From assembly GCF_030403775.1 (NCBI RefSeq), contig NZ_JAQMWQ010000028.1:1-64000 (forward strand): 64,000 nt of DNA, read 5' to 3'. This stretch comes from Paenibacillus sp. BSR1-1 (GTDB lineage: Bacteria > Bacillota > Bacilli > Bacillales > Cytobacillaceae). The notes under the pieces were generated by a model, which was not told the origin of the DNA, did not search any database, and saw nothing but the letters and a program-made list of their open reading frames with translations. Both the position numbers and the translations under genes were made by a program. Positions 8,539 to 16,366 of this stretch are shown piece by piece; the first letter of the stretch is position 1, and every line of letters begins with the position of its first letter.

Positions 8539-8757
8539 ATGGCACAAACGTTATTAGAAGGAACAAAGCTGCGTATCGTTTTCGAAGCCGGCATGGACGA
8601 AAAGGGCAAACAGCTTTACAAAGCCAAAACATTTAGCAATATCAACAACCAAGCAACGGCTGACCAATTATTCCAAGCAGCCCAAGCCATCACCGCACTA
8701 ACCAGCGACGTTCTAAACAAAGTAGAGCGAAACGACAGCTCCGAAATCCTAGCATAG
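8539..8757 (+). CDS. DUF1659 small protein
   Basis: 72 residues beginning MAQTLLEGTKLRIVFEAG and containing the DUF1659 pattern (KGKQLYKAKTFSNI, ATADQLFQAAQAI). It has no signal peptide or TM helix. The ATG follows AAAGGAGGTGA. In Bacillus genomes this protein is usually encoded beside a DUF2922 protein and a YvrJ-family peptide, as it is here. The function of the trio is unknown. Confidence 0.85.
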   Translation: MAQTLLEGTKLRIVFEAGMDEKGKQLYKAKTFSNINNQATADQLFQAAQAITALTSDVLNKVERNDSSEILA

Positions 8758-8764
8758 GATTAGT

Positions 8765-8834
8765 TGTCCATGGTGTTGTCAATTTGGTGTCAGGCACCAT
8801 TCGTGGACATTTGTCCACTCTACGTGGACACCAT
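8765..8834. repeat. cluster of short palindromes
   Basis: The 105-bp gap between the DUF1659 and DUF2922 genes contains TGGTGTCAGGCACCAT, an imperfect palindrome also common in Bacillaceae intergenic DNA, and GTGGACA-TT-TGTCCAC with perfect 7-bp arms. Neither has a T run. Confidence 0.5.
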
Positions 8835-8871
8835 TAATAAGCAGTAACTTTATTGATAGGAGGTGAAGAAA

Positions 8872-9090
8872 ATGGCTAAAACGTTGGAATTGCAGTTTGG
8901 TACGGAGTTTGGCAAGACTGCTCGTTTATCGATCGATAATCCAAAGGAACCGGTTGATGAGGCGGTTGTTAAACTTTCGATGGCACAGATTATTGCATCC
9001 GGGGTTTTCGCTTCTGCCAGCGGCAAGTTAGTGGAAGCAAAAGGAGCAAGAGTCGTCGACCGTAATGTAACTGAATATGAACTTATATAA
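8872..9090 (+). CDS. DUF2922 small protein
   Basis: 72 residues, MAKTLELQFGTEFGKTARLS.., matching DUF2922 (N-terminal LEL.F..E.GK..RLSI and C-terminal ATL..A..V.R). Soluble and probably beta/alpha. ATG 8872 is chosen because AGGAGGTGA lies six bases upstream; the GTG at 8863 is inside that RBS. Second gene of the DUF1659-DUF2922-YvrJ set; function unknown. Confidence 0.85.
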   Translation: MAKTLELQFGTEFGKTARLSIDNPKEPVDEAVVKLSMAQIIASGVFASASGKLVEAKGARVVDRNVTEYELI

Positions 9091-9245
9091 AGAAAAGCGG
9101 AAGCGCCTTGACCAGGGAAAAAAGCAGTTCATTTTTTCCTAGGGGCGACAAGCATAAGACAAGCCGGCGGAAAGGTTGTTCTTTAACCTTTTCGACGGAT
9201 TGGCTTATGACCTCGAGCCCCTAGGCGCTGTAGCTGGACAATTCT
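9091..9245. repeat. Bacillaceae palindromic repeat element (MITE/REP-like)
   Basis: Starts with AAAAGCGGAAGCGCCTTG and ends with AGGCGCTGTAGCTGGACA, so the ends are imperfect inverted repeats around an internally palindromic core (CCTAGGGGCGAC near the left, GAGCCCCTAGG near the right). Elements with these ends are dispersed in many Bacillus-group genomes. No ORF. Confidence 0.7.
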
Positions 9246-9349
9246 CAAAGTAGAAATATATTTTTTCATATTAAGAAGAGGCCGGATTCTCGTCAACGAT
9301 GAAGCCGGCCTCTTTTTACAAACTCTTTATTATGAAAGGAGCGAATACC

Positions 9350-9487
9350 ATGGATCAGATTATCCCGATCATTAACGAGGTGGGATTCCCCATCGCTGTG
9401 ACCCTCTTCTTGCTTTATCGCGTTGAGTCAAAGCTTGATATGGTCGTCCAGTCGATTCAGGATCTTCCCGACAAAATGAAAGTGTAA
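9350..9487 (+). CDS. YvrJ-family small membrane peptide
   Basis: 45 residues: MDQIIPIINEVGFPIAVTLF, then LLYRVESKLD and a short amphipathic tail. One TM helix lies at about residues 5-24. This is the YvrJ family pattern (N-terminal I..VGFPI..T.FLL.R.E). ATG 9350 has AAAGGAG upstream; the longer frame from 9299 lacks an RBS. It completes the DUF1659-DUF2922-YvrJ trio. Function unknown. Confidence 0.8.
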   Translation: MDQIIPIINEVGFPIAVTLFLLYRVESKLDMVVQSIQDLPDKMKV

Positions 9488-9519
9488 TTTTGCATCAGTG
9501 GTTCGTCGAGTAAAAAACT

Positions 9520-9835
9520 ACGTGACGCAATTCAATCGTAATCTGAAATACGGTCACGTAGAAGCGGTCTACGTTACCCATTTCCATCGTAATCTGAAAA
9601 TACGGTCACGTAGAAGCGGTCTACGTTACCCATTTCCATCGTAATCTGAAAATACGGTCACGTAGAAGCAGTCTATGTTACCCAATTCCGTCGTGATTTG
9701 AAAATACGGTCACGTAGAAGCGGTCTACGTTACCCAATTCGATCGTATTCTGAAATACAGCCACGTAGAGTCGGTCTACGTTACCCATTTCCGTCGTGAT
9801 TTGAAAATACAGTCACGTAAAACAATTTATACAAA
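9520..9835. repeat. 52-bp tandem array with internal hairpin (5 copies plus partials)
   Basis: The hairpin core ACGTAGA-AGCGG-TCTACGT starts near 9556, 9608, 9660, 9712 and 9763, giving spacings of 52, 52, 52 and 51 bp. Arms extend to GGTCACGTAGA / TCTACGTTACC. Between hairpins lies TTTCCATCGTAATCTGAAAA or a close variant. Arm changes are partly compensated, as in GTCTATGT. No ORF. Same period as the arrays at 31.2 and 46.3 kb, with unrelated sequence. Confidence 0.9.
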
Positions 9836-9859
9836 TAATTTCATTTATAATAAATGAAA

Positions 9860-9890
9860 ATACCCCCCATTTAAAATGGGGGTTTTGATT
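9860..9890. terminator. bidirectional terminator
   Basis: ACCCCCCATTT/AAATGGGGGT hairpin with TTTTGATTTT on the + side and TATTTTCATTT on the - side; it directly follows the stop codon of the minus-strand small gene at 9891. Confidence 0.75.
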
Positions 9891-10031
9891 TTACTCAGGA
9901 TGATCCATTGGTTTTCGTCGCGGCTGGGATTGAGCCAGTTTCTCCTTGATCCTTGGATCAATCTCATCCGTCCGCGTCTCCCAAATACTATATTTAATTG
10001 AATTTGGCGGATTTGTGCTTTCATTTGTCAT
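9891..10031 (-). CDS. 46-residue hydrophilic hypothetical protein
   Basis: A short reading frame beginning MTNESTNPPNSIKYSIWETR and ending RRKPMDHPE. GGAGGTG lies about ten bases before the ATG and a strong terminator follows the stop, so it looks like a genuine monocistronic gene. It has no TM helix, signal peptide or cysteines, and I do not recognise a family. Confidence 0.65.
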   Translation of the reverse strand: MTNESTNPPNSIKYSIWETRTDEIDPRIKEKLAQSQPRRKPMDHPE

Positions 10032-10125
10032 CCATGCCCACCTCCATTAAATATAGTTTCTACAATAAATAATTTAGATTATAAGTGGAAAATTATATAA
10101 AAACATATTATTAGGAGCTGAGCAG

Positions 10126-10278
10126 ATGGATCTATCCATCATTTGGAAATCATTAATTTTAATTGCAGCAGGGACTTTCCTGCTAAGAATATCCGGCAGA
10201 AAATCGATTGCCCCAAAAGACCCTTCTCATTGGGGAAGGGCTTTTTCCATGCGATCTAAATTTGATTTTCCCCTTTAA
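10126..10278 (+). pseudogene. 5' remnant of a DUF421 (YetF-like) membrane protein gene
   Basis: After AGGAG and ATG the 50-codon frame reads MDLSIIWKSLILIAAGTFLL then RISGRKSIA, the invariant N-terminus of DUF421 proteins (first TM helix plus GRKSIA). Immediately after GRKSIA it diverges into the terminator hairpin at 10214 and stops at 10276. DUF421 proteins are normally around 150-230 residues, so all but the first helix is missing. The frame also overlaps the 3' end of the OsmC gene. Confidence 0.7.
10214..10247. terminator. terminator downstream of the OsmC gene
   Basis: AAAAGACCCTTC pairs with GAAGGGCTTTTT around CTCATTGG. It works for the minus-strand OsmC gene (stop at 10256) and lies inside the DUF421 remnant on the other strand. 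Confidence 0.75.
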
Positions 10279-10687
10279 CCCCATTAATAGAATAGCTCAC
10301 GGTTATTTCGGCATTTAGGGAATGAGAAACGGAACAATATTTATCCTTCGACAATTGAATCGCCCGTACAACCTTATCCTCAGGCAGTTGCCCTTCTAGC
10401 GCATAATGAATGTTAATCCCTGTAAATCGCTTTGGGTGTTCTTCGGCACGTTCGCCTTTAACCTCCATTTGAAAAGACGAAGGCTCAAGCCGCATCTTAT
10501 GCAGGATGGAAATAATGTCGATTCCGGTGCAGCCCGCAACTGCCTGCAGCAGCAGCTCCGTCGGCCTGGCGCCGGAATTCTCCCCCCCCACCTCGGGAGC
10601 CGCATCCATGGTAATTTCATGTCCGGAGGGCGTCACACCCGAAAAGGCCATTTTCTCTTTCCATTTAATTGTTAACTCCATATTCAT
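10256..10687 (-). CDS. OsmC/Ohr-family protein (YhfA-like)
   Basis: 143 residues. OsmC-fold proteins reduce organic hydroperoxides with two cysteines. Here these are Cys in LQAVAGCTGIDI (residue ~54) and Cys in KDKYCSVSHSL (~118), in the expected positions for the YhfA-type subgroup. The ATG at 10687 has AGGAGAAAGGGG upstream; an upstream in-frame start at 10714 is not supported. Monocistronic, followed by a terminator. The precise substrate is not known. Confidence 0.85.
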   Translation of the reverse strand: MNMELTIKWKEKMAFSGVTPSGHEITMDAAPEVGGENSGARPTELLLQAVAGCTGIDIISILHKMRLEPSSFQMEVKGERAEEHPKRFTGINIHYALEGQLPEDKVVRAIQLSKDKYCSVSHSLNAEITVSYSINGVKGENQI

Positions 10688-10736
10688 ACCCCTTTCTCCT
10701 GATATTCTTACCAATCGGTCGATTCCATATTTGTTC

Positions 10737-10848
10737 TTTGTCTATTTTTCAAGGTGCTTTGTCTATTTTTTTGGGGGTTTTGTCTATTTTTGATTGCACT
10801 TTGTCTATTTTTAAGGTTAGATTGTCCATTTAGACAAAAATTGGAAAT
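10737..10848 (+). repeat. 21-bp array, TTTGTCTATTTTT type
   Basis: Units start at 10737, 10758, 10779, 10800 and 10821, exactly 21 bp apart. Each is TTTGTCTATTTTT plus 8 variable bases. The last is degenerate (ATTGTCCATTT) and runs into GACAAAAATTGGAAA. The array lies between two minus-strand genes. No ORF or terminator structure. Confidence 0.9.
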
Positions 10849-10859
10849 CCTTCTACCAA

Positions 10860-11450
10860 TCACGGCTGAATTTCAAACAACGGCCTAACTTTCGCATCCG
10901 CGGCAATATGCTCTGGAAAAATAAATCCCATCGGATCGCGCCCAAATACAATATCCATTTGCTTGAAGCATACATCCACAAATTCCGAACAAATAAACGC
11001 CTTATCATCCTTGTGCTTACCAATCCCTAAACCGACGCGGGCCACAATCCTGGCGATTTCGTCTTTATCATAATTATAATTCAGCAGGTCCACTGCATTT
11101 CCGAGCATTTTATTGATTTTTCCTAAATCAAAATGAGGATTTCCCACCTCTTCATGCCGGGCCAAGTACAATTCCCCCTTATACTTTTGGTTACTATTTT
11201 CATAGTTATAAAGGTAATGAGACAACGGAACGGCCCTGACCCCGTCATTCTCAACACTTTCTAAAACCACTACACGATCATTCCAATAGCATAACAAGGC
11301 CACATGGCTAAACATCGAATCCGAAACCTTCTTGATCAATTCACTAACAATATGGCGGCCGCTGCAAAATAACAGGTCCCCTGTCCTGATCTCTTGTCGT
11401 GCCAATTGATACGGCAGCTGCTTAACACCAATGAATTTACTTGTCCCCAT
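10860..11450 (-). CDS. permuted papain-like (YiiX/NlpC-P60) hydrolase
   Basis: 196 residues, no signal peptide. The order of motifs is that of permuted papain-fold enzymes: GDLLFCSG, then FSHVALL with the catalytic His (~residue 49), VLESV, and FICSEFVDVCF with the catalytic Cys (~151). Relatives cleave amide bonds in peptidoglycan or lipid substrates, but the target is not known. GAGGGGGAT precedes the ATG. It starts 12 bp after the stop of the DUF218 gene and forms a two-gene operon with it. Confidence 0.75.
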   Translation of the reverse strand: MGTSKFIGVKQLPYQLARQEIRTGDLLFCSGRHIVSELIKKVSDSMFSHVALLCYWNDRVVVLESVENDGVRAVPLSHYLYNYENSNQKYKGELYLARHEEVGNPHFDLGKINKMLGNAVDLLNYNYDKDEIARIVARVGLGIGKHKDDKAFICSEFVDVCFKQMDIVFGRDPMGFIFPEHIAADAKVRPLFEIQP

Positions 11451-11462
11451 TAGATATCCCCC

Positions 11463-12041
11463 TCAATAGTTCTTCCCTAAGGCATATCCCGCCATTTTTA
11501 TATATTCATTAACGGTAATCATGATGCTTTTGTTATTACTCCACCACTTCGTCTTGTTAAAATAACGATCCTTCGCCCCGGCGTAATAAAGCTTGACTCC
11601 ACTATGTTCAAAATCGCGTTCAAAAATCATTTTGACTCTTTTCATATGATAATTGGACGAAACCACAATAGCAGAATCGATTGGATAAGACTTAATAACC
11701 TTCCGGGTGAAATCAGCGTTTTCATAGGTGCTATCCGCACGGTCCTCCAAAATAATCGCACTTTCCGGAACCCCAAGCTTTAATGCATGCTCTTTCATCA
11801 GCTCGGCAGCCGTCACATCGTTATAGATGATGCCGCCAGAAATGACAAAATATTTGCCGTATCCCTGATGATATAACTCAGCGGCTTTTTCCACGCGTTC
11901 GCCGCGGTCCCCGCTTAAGACAATAATCGCATCTGCTTTTTGAACGGCCTCCTCGACGACCAGGAACTTCCCGGCATTCACCAGCAACAGGAGCAATACC
12001 ACTGCCAACGCTATTAAAATGACAAATTTCTTTTTATTCAT
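11463..12041 (-). CDS. DUF218/YdcF-family membrane-anchored protein
   Basis: 192 residues: one N-terminal TM helix (residues 6-24) and a DUF218 domain. The family motifs are VLSGDRGERVEKAAELY, ISGG, ADSTYENA and SSNYHMKR. Members such as ElyC/SanA/YdcF have envelope-related roles or bind nucleotides, with no agreed reaction. It is the upstream gene of the pair with the papain-like protein, so a joint envelope function is plausible. Confidence 0.82.
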   Translation of the reverse strand: MNKKKFVILIALAVVLLLLLVNAGKFLVVEEAVQKADAIIVLSGDRGERVEKAAELYHQGYGKYFVISGGIIYNDVTAAELMKEHALKLGVPESAIILEDRADSTYENADFTRKVIKSYPIDSAIVVSSNYHMKRVKMIFERDFEHSGVKLYYAGAKDRYFNKTKWWSNNKSIMITVNEYIKMAGYALGKNY

Positions 12042-12089
12042 GAATTCCCTTTTCCTTACCTAATCTATTATTTTTAGTATATTAAAGGC

Positions 12090-12124
12090 AAGGGCCAGAT
12101 TCAATTAAATCTGGCTCTTTAATA
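12090..12124 (+). terminator. orphan terminator-like hairpin
   Basis: AGGGCCAGATT pairs with AATCTGGCTCT, followed by TTAAT. It faces the + strand although no + gene ends nearby. It may limit read-through into the DUF3231 gene from upstream transcription. Confidence 0.5.
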
Positions 12125-12224
12125 ATTTGTATAATGGTAGATATTTCAAATTGTGCAAAATTCATTTTCCCCAACAAACGAATAAATTTTTCCAAAAGGA
12201 GCAATATAACTAAAAAATGGTAAG

Positions 12225-13307
12225 GTGAATGTTTTGGCAAAAATGATTAAACCAATAAAGATTGGTTCCAAAAAGACTAATCCCATCGAAAATCTTTTAG
12301 TTTCAGAAAAATTTTCCGTTTCCGAAAAACTAACTTCAGCCGAAATAGCGAAGCTTTGGGCGACCTATATGGGAAATAGCATGTCTACCTGTATATTAAG
12401 ATACTACCTGAAGCACGTAGACGATGAAGATATAAAAAAACTGCTGAATCATGCTCTATCATTAGCAACGGAATTTTTGAGTACAATCACAGGAATTTTT
12501 AAAAAAGAAAACTTTCCAATCCCAGCTGGTTTTTCAGATGAGGATGTTAATCTTAGTGCTCCCAGGTTATTTGAAGATCAATTCTACGTCCATTATTTAA
12601 AATATGCCGCCAAAGCGGGGCTCAGCATTTATAGCGTGGCCATCCCTCTAATGTATCGAGCAGATGTAAAGGAATTTTTTATTCACTGCATGAATTCCAC
12701 CATTGAATTGGTGGAACACATAAATGATGTATTAATGAAAAAAGGGTTTATTATGAAACCGCCTGCCATTCCGATACCGGAAAAAGTAACATTCGTCCAT
12801 CAAGATTTTCTAAATGGGTATTTTGGTCAAGTACGGCCTTTACACGCCATGGAAATCACCCATCTATATGACAATATTGAAAATAACGTGGCAAGCAAAG
12901 CCCTGATCTTAGGTTTTAGTCAAGTAGTAAAATCGGAAAGGGTCCGAGATTTATTTTTAAAAGGCAGAGATATTACCCATAAAGATTTAGAGCGGTATAT
13001 GCATAAGCTGAATGAAGAAAACTTACCTGCGCCGTCTTTTCTTGATCATTTAGTCACAACATCTACCCATGCTCCCTTTTCGGATAAATTAATGTTGTTT
13101 CATAAAGTAGATATGTTCTCGATGAAGATTCGGGCATTTGGAAATTCCACAGCTGTAAATGGAAGACATGATATCGGGTTCCTGTACACAAGAGGGTTAA
13201 TGAATATCTCCCTTTTTGTAGAAGAAGGGGCAAAAATCATGATAAATAACGGCTGGATGGAACAGCCGCCCGAAGCAGTCAATCGAGACAACTTAGCATC
13301 AAAATAA
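12225..13307 (+). CDS. DUF3231 protein (two ferritin-like repeats)
   Basis: 360 residues made of two related helical halves: LTSAEIAKLWATYMGNSMST at ~37 and MEITHLYDNIENN.. at ~210. Each continues into LPAPSF/FPIPAGFSDEDV-type segments. This is the DUF3231 pattern, often found in spore-formers and predicted to be helical bundles. A paralogue lies at 33643-34650. The GTG at 12225 and the TTG at 12234, which has AAGGTGA six bases upstream, are both possible starts; the second fits the RBS better. Function unknown. Confidence 0.8.
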   Translation: MNVLAKMIKPIKIGSKKTNPIENLLVSEKFSVSEKLTSAEIAKLWATYMGNSMSTCILRYYLKHVDDEDIKKLLNHALSLATEFLSTITGIFKKENFPIPAGFSDEDVNLSAPRLFEDQFYVHYLKYAAKAGLSIYSVAIPLMYRADVKEFFIHCMNSTIELVEHINDVLMKKGFIMKPPAIPIPEKVTFVHQDFLNGYFGQVRPLHAMEITHLYDNIENNVASKALILGFSQVVKSERVRDLFLKGRDITHKDLERYMHKLNEENLPAPSFLDHLVTTSTHAPFSDKLMLFHKVDMFSMKIRAFGNSTAVNGRHDIGFLYTRGLMNISLFVEEGAKIMINNGWMEQPPEAVNRDNLASK

Positions 13308-13387
13308 AATGGGCTTCCCGTTTAATCTATGAAAAATTTGTCCATCCTTAAAGTAAGAAATAGATTAAAAACTTGGGAGGCTTCAAG

Positions 13388-13573
13388 ATGGGGAGAGAAT
13401 TAATCAATATTTTTAACGAACTTAAATTAGTTAAAAACAAGGAACTGGATGAATGCAATGAGGAGCTTAGCAACGAAGATTATAGCTCCATCGTCAAAAA
13501 AGCATTGCTTGCCTACAAACATGAACTTCTAGAGAATCTGGAAATGTATGATCACTATCTTGATTTAAAATAA
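13388..13573 (+). CDS. small hydrophilic hypothetical protein
   Basis: 61 residues, MGRELINIFNELKLVKNKEL.., predicted helical, rich in Glu/Leu/Lys. GGGAGG lies eight bases before the ATG at 13388 and a clean terminator follows. It starts 80 bp after the DUF3231 gene and may be co-transcribed. Family not recognised. Confidence 0.65.
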   Translation: MGRELINIFNELKLVKNKELDECNEELSNEDYSSIVKKALLAYKHELLENLEMYDHYLDLK

Positions 13574-13581
13574 GAATTATC

Positions 13582-13616
13582 AAAAGACTCCTGCAAAATG
13601 GAGTCTTTTGCTTTTA
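13582..13616 (+). terminator. terminator
   Basis: AAAAGACTCC, TGCAAAAT loop, GGAGTCTTTT, then GCTTTT. Confidence 0.85.
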
Positions 13617-13639
13617 CTCTTATTTATCCTTCGAATGAA

Positions 13640-13715
13640 TGAATTTTGAGGAGTATCTTTTACTCGCGAAAAAATTTGAAATACTCGCGAAATTTCCCAT
13701 TTTACTCGCCAACTC
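13640..13715. repeat. short 21-bp array, TACTCGCGAAA type
   Basis: TACTCGCGAAAAAATTTGAAA and TACTCGCGAAATTTCCCATTT are 21 bp each and are followed by TACTCGCC; a degenerate unit (GAGTATCTTTTACTCG) precedes. Same period as the TTTGTCTA arrays, different sequence. Confidence 0.7.
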
Positions 13716-13724
13716 AACAAAAAA

Positions 13725-13749
13725 AACCAAAGGAATATATCCCTTGGTT
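13725..13749 (-). terminator. terminator of the mur operon
   Basis: On the minus strand AACCAAGGG pairs with CCTTTGGTT, followed by TTTTTTGTT, and overlaps the mupG stop. Confidence 0.82.
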
Positions 13750-14756
13750 CAAACTTGAATTAATTTCACCATTTGCCCGGGCTGCAGCAAGGAAAGCAGT
13801 GGCAAATCAGCCTCGATAACCCTGCCGACTACATTCACCCGCTCATCCGCCGGCAGATCATGAAGTGCAATTTGCACCTCGCCTCGATACCGGCCATAAC
13901 GGTCATTGTCCATCGCAATCGTTCCCCTTGGCCGCACAACCGTATTCTCAGGGACTATTGCCTCCGAACTCCTCGTATCCATGAATCTTAACACATCGCG
14001 GGAAAAATCAGGACGGAGCCGGAACTCACCTTCCTGGAAGCCTTCAACATGAATCGGAATCAGACCATTACGGTCAAAATCCAATAACTGTCCAAGAAGC
14101 TTCTCACTTACCCCGGGATCGCCGATATAAACGTCCTCTACACCAGCTTGGAACAACTCCAGCGCCGCCACAAAAGAGTCAACAGCACGATGCGCTTCCA
14201 ATGTCGGCAGTCCTTCAAACAGCGGACCACGTTTCTCTCCGTCCCCAGGAATATACGCACTAACCGGAATGCCATACCGTCCAAAAAGATCATTTTGCGC
14301 TTGAAAAAAGGATTCCGATAATCCCGTTTCGCGCCTTGGATAGAAATTATGCCAGGCCAGCAGCTGACTTGCCTCAAGACCGCCGTCCAATAGTGCGCGC
14401 AGCTCTTCTTCAAACATAATGCTGGCATTAAGTGCGAGCTTAAAATCCTTCGCTAACTCCAAAATCGTTTCATTATCAAAAAAATCATCCAACCGTAAAC
14501 CGCCAACCCCTAAGGATTTTAACGAAGACAGACTTTCCAATCCCAAATGCGCAGGCGTTCTTGCTGACACATCCGCATAAACCTGGATTCCAGCATCCTT
14601 TGCCGTTTGCAGCAATCTTTTCGCACGACCGGCTAAATCCCCGGACTCTTCAGGAATGTGAAGCGAGGTAAACGCCCGCTTCACACCCATTTTTCCTGCA
14701 AAGATAATCCGCTCTTCCGCCAAAGGATCATTTAAGTAGAAGGAAATGCCGATCAA
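13749..14756 (-). CDS. mupG: 6-phospho-N-acetylmuramidase (MupG, DUF871)
   Basis: MupG cleaves MurNAc-6-phosphate from GlcNAc in the cytosol (for example MurNAc6P-GlcNAc), releasing MurNAc-6P for MurQ. The 335-residue protein has the DUF871 layout: an N-terminal TIM-barrel-like domain (MIGISFYLNDPLAEERI, LGVGGLRLDD) and a C-terminal beta domain from about residue 220. The start is TTG overlapping the murP stop as TTGA, so the two are translationally coupled. Placement at the end of the mur operon supports the assignment over other DUF871 roles. Confidence 0.87.
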   Translation of the reverse strand: MIGISFYLNDPLAEERIIFAGKMGVKRAFTSLHIPEESGDLAGRAKRLLQTAKDAGIQVYADVSARTPAHLGLESLSSLKSLGVGGLRLDDFFDNETILELAKDFKLALNASIMFEEELRALLDGGLEASQLLAWHNFYPRRETGLSESFFQAQNDLFGRYGIPVSAYIPGDGEKRGPLFEGLPTLEAHRAVDSFVAALELFQAGVEDVYIGDPGVSEKLLGQLLDFDRNGLIPIHVEGFQEGEFRLRPDFSRDVLRFMDTRSSEAIVPENTVVRPRGTIAMDNDRYGRYRGEVQIALHDLPADERVNVVGRVIEADLPLLSLLQPGQMVKLIQV

Positions 14757-16114
14757 TCAAATTCACCAGCCATCTCATCCTTGAAACCGAATAAATAAGT
14801 GAATAGGAAACCAGCGGCATAAGCAATGACGACCCCTACTAAATATAGCAGCACCTGACCAGTTACAACTAGGAAGGCAAGCGGTAAACCAGATACCCCT
14901 ACTGCGATCGTCGCTACATGGAAGGCTGCCTGGAAGGCACCGCCGACACCGGCTCCTAAACACGCAGTTAAGAATGGACGTCCTAGTGGCAGCGTCACAC
15001 CGAAGATTAACGGCTCCCCGATACCAAGAATACCGGCAGGAAGTCCTCCGCCAATCGCTCTTTTTAAGCGAGTTTTCTTTGTTTTAAAATAAATCGCAAA
15101 CGCCGCACCGACTTGGCCTGCACCGCCCATTGCCAGGATTGGAAGAAGCGGGTCATTGCCTAATGAATTGATCAATTCAAGATGGATTGGGGTTAAGCCC
15201 TGATGCAAGCCCGTTACAACGAGCGGCAGGAAGGTTGCCCCTAGGACGAAGCCTGCAACGATACCACCCATATCTAGTAAAGACGTTAATCCTTTTGTAA
15301 TCGCGTCTGAAATAAAACCACCAAGCGGCATAAAAACAAGATAAGTTACAATACCAGTAATCAATAAAGCAACCGTTGGTGTAATAAACAGATCAAGTGA
15401 CTGTGGAACAAATTTGCGAACTCGTTTTTCAACAAGGGCAATGAAAATAGCGGCAAATAGGACACCGATCAAGCCCCCGCGTCCAGGAAGCAGCGCTGTA
15501 TCAAACAATTTGATGCCTGCAACAGCCGGGTTAATAATCAAGATACCGGCAATCGCTCCAAGTGCTGGTGAACCGCCGAATTCTTTCGCTGCATTGATCC
15601 CCACTAAAATCCCAAGGTAACCAAACAAACCGCCGCCAATGACAGACAAAATTGTTGCCAGCTGTGAATCTCCTGCAAGCCATCCCGCCTGAACGATTGC
15701 TTTCGTGATCCCTGTGATCAAACCAGATGCGACAAGAGCAGGGATTAGCGGAATGAAAATACTAGAGATTTTTCGTAAAAACAGTTTAAATGGAGTAGCA
15801 TTTTTTTGATTAATTTCCGCCTTCTTGCTCGCGGCCTTTTCTTTCAAGTCAATTCCGCCGGCTTCATCTATTAATCTTCCAAACTCTTCAGTCACTTTAT
15901 TTACTTTTCCAGGGCCAAGGATAATTTGCAGAGTTTCCTCTTCGACTACTCCAATGACTCCTTCTATTTTCTTAATGGCCGCTTTATCGATAATCGAATC
16001 ATCCTTCGGTGTGACACGAAGTCTTGTCATACAATGTGTGTAATTGCCGATATTCGCAGGGCCGCCTAATTGTTCGAGAATCTTTTCTGCTAAAATTTTA
16101 TTTTCTCCAGCCAT
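14753..16114 (-). CDS. murP: PTS N-acetylmuramic acid transporter, EIIBC
   Basis: 453 residues. An EIIB domain occupies residues 1-85, with the phosphorylated Cys in HCMTRLRV (~28). An EIIC domain of about ten TM helices follows, containing the substrate-binding IGEPLIFGVTLP motif near residue 375. It imports and phosphorylates MurNAc (or a MurNAc disaccharide) but has no EIIA domain, so it must borrow one. It lies between murR and mupG. A palindromic repeat element is inserted in the gap to murR. Confidence 0.9.
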   Translation of the reverse strand: MAGENKILAEKILEQLGGPANIGNYTHCMTRLRVTPKDDSIIDKAAIKKIEGVIGVVEEETLQIILGPGKVNKVTEEFGRLIDEAGGIDLKEKAASKKAEINQKNATPFKLFLRKISSIFIPLIPALVASGLITGITKAIVQAGWLAGDSQLATILSVIGGGLFGYLGILVGINAAKEFGGSPALGAIAGILIINPAVAGIKLFDTALLPGRGGLIGVLFAAIFIALVEKRVRKFVPQSLDLFITPTVALLITGIVTYLVFMPLGGFISDAITKGLTSLLDMGGIVAGFVLGATFLPLVVTGLHQGLTPIHLELINSLGNDPLLPILAMGGAGQVGAAFAIYFKTKKTRLKRAIGGGLPAGILGIGEPLIFGVTLPLGRPFLTACLGAGVGGAFQAAFHVATIAVGVSGLPLAFLVVTGQVLLYLVGVVIAYAAGFLFTYLFGFKDEMAGEFD

Positions 16115-16159
16115 GTTCTTTCCCCTCTCTCTGTTGTTTTATCTTTTTGCTTTGTTGAA

Positions 16160-16302
16160 CTTGGTTGTTGATTTGCGCTCCAGGCGCTTTGCTTTCCGCG
16201 GGCGTGCCGGGGAGCCTCCTCGGCGCTTTGGCGCCTCCGGGGTCTCCCCTGCCCCGTACTCCCGCTGGAGTCTTCGCGCCTTCCGCTCCAATCAACAAAG
16301 TT
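16160..16302. repeat. Bacillaceae palindromic repeat between murR and murP
   Basis: A GC-rich imperfect palindrome bounded by GTTGTTGATTTGCGCTCC on the left and GCTCCAATCAACAAAG on the right, with nested GGCGC-rich arms (CTCGGCGC/GCGCCTCC). Elements of this type recur in Bacillus-group intergenic DNA. It lies inside the mur operon, where the transcript would form a large hairpin between murR and murP. Confidence 0.75.
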
Positions 16303-16366
16303 TCGAAATCAACATACCCTTTAAAAAAAGTCAACGGAATGGTCGTCACATCACCCCCCGAAAGGA

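Noticed and set aside
9520-9835. Possible CRISPR array
   Set aside because: Both the hairpin and the sequence between hairpins repeat, so there are no unique spacers.
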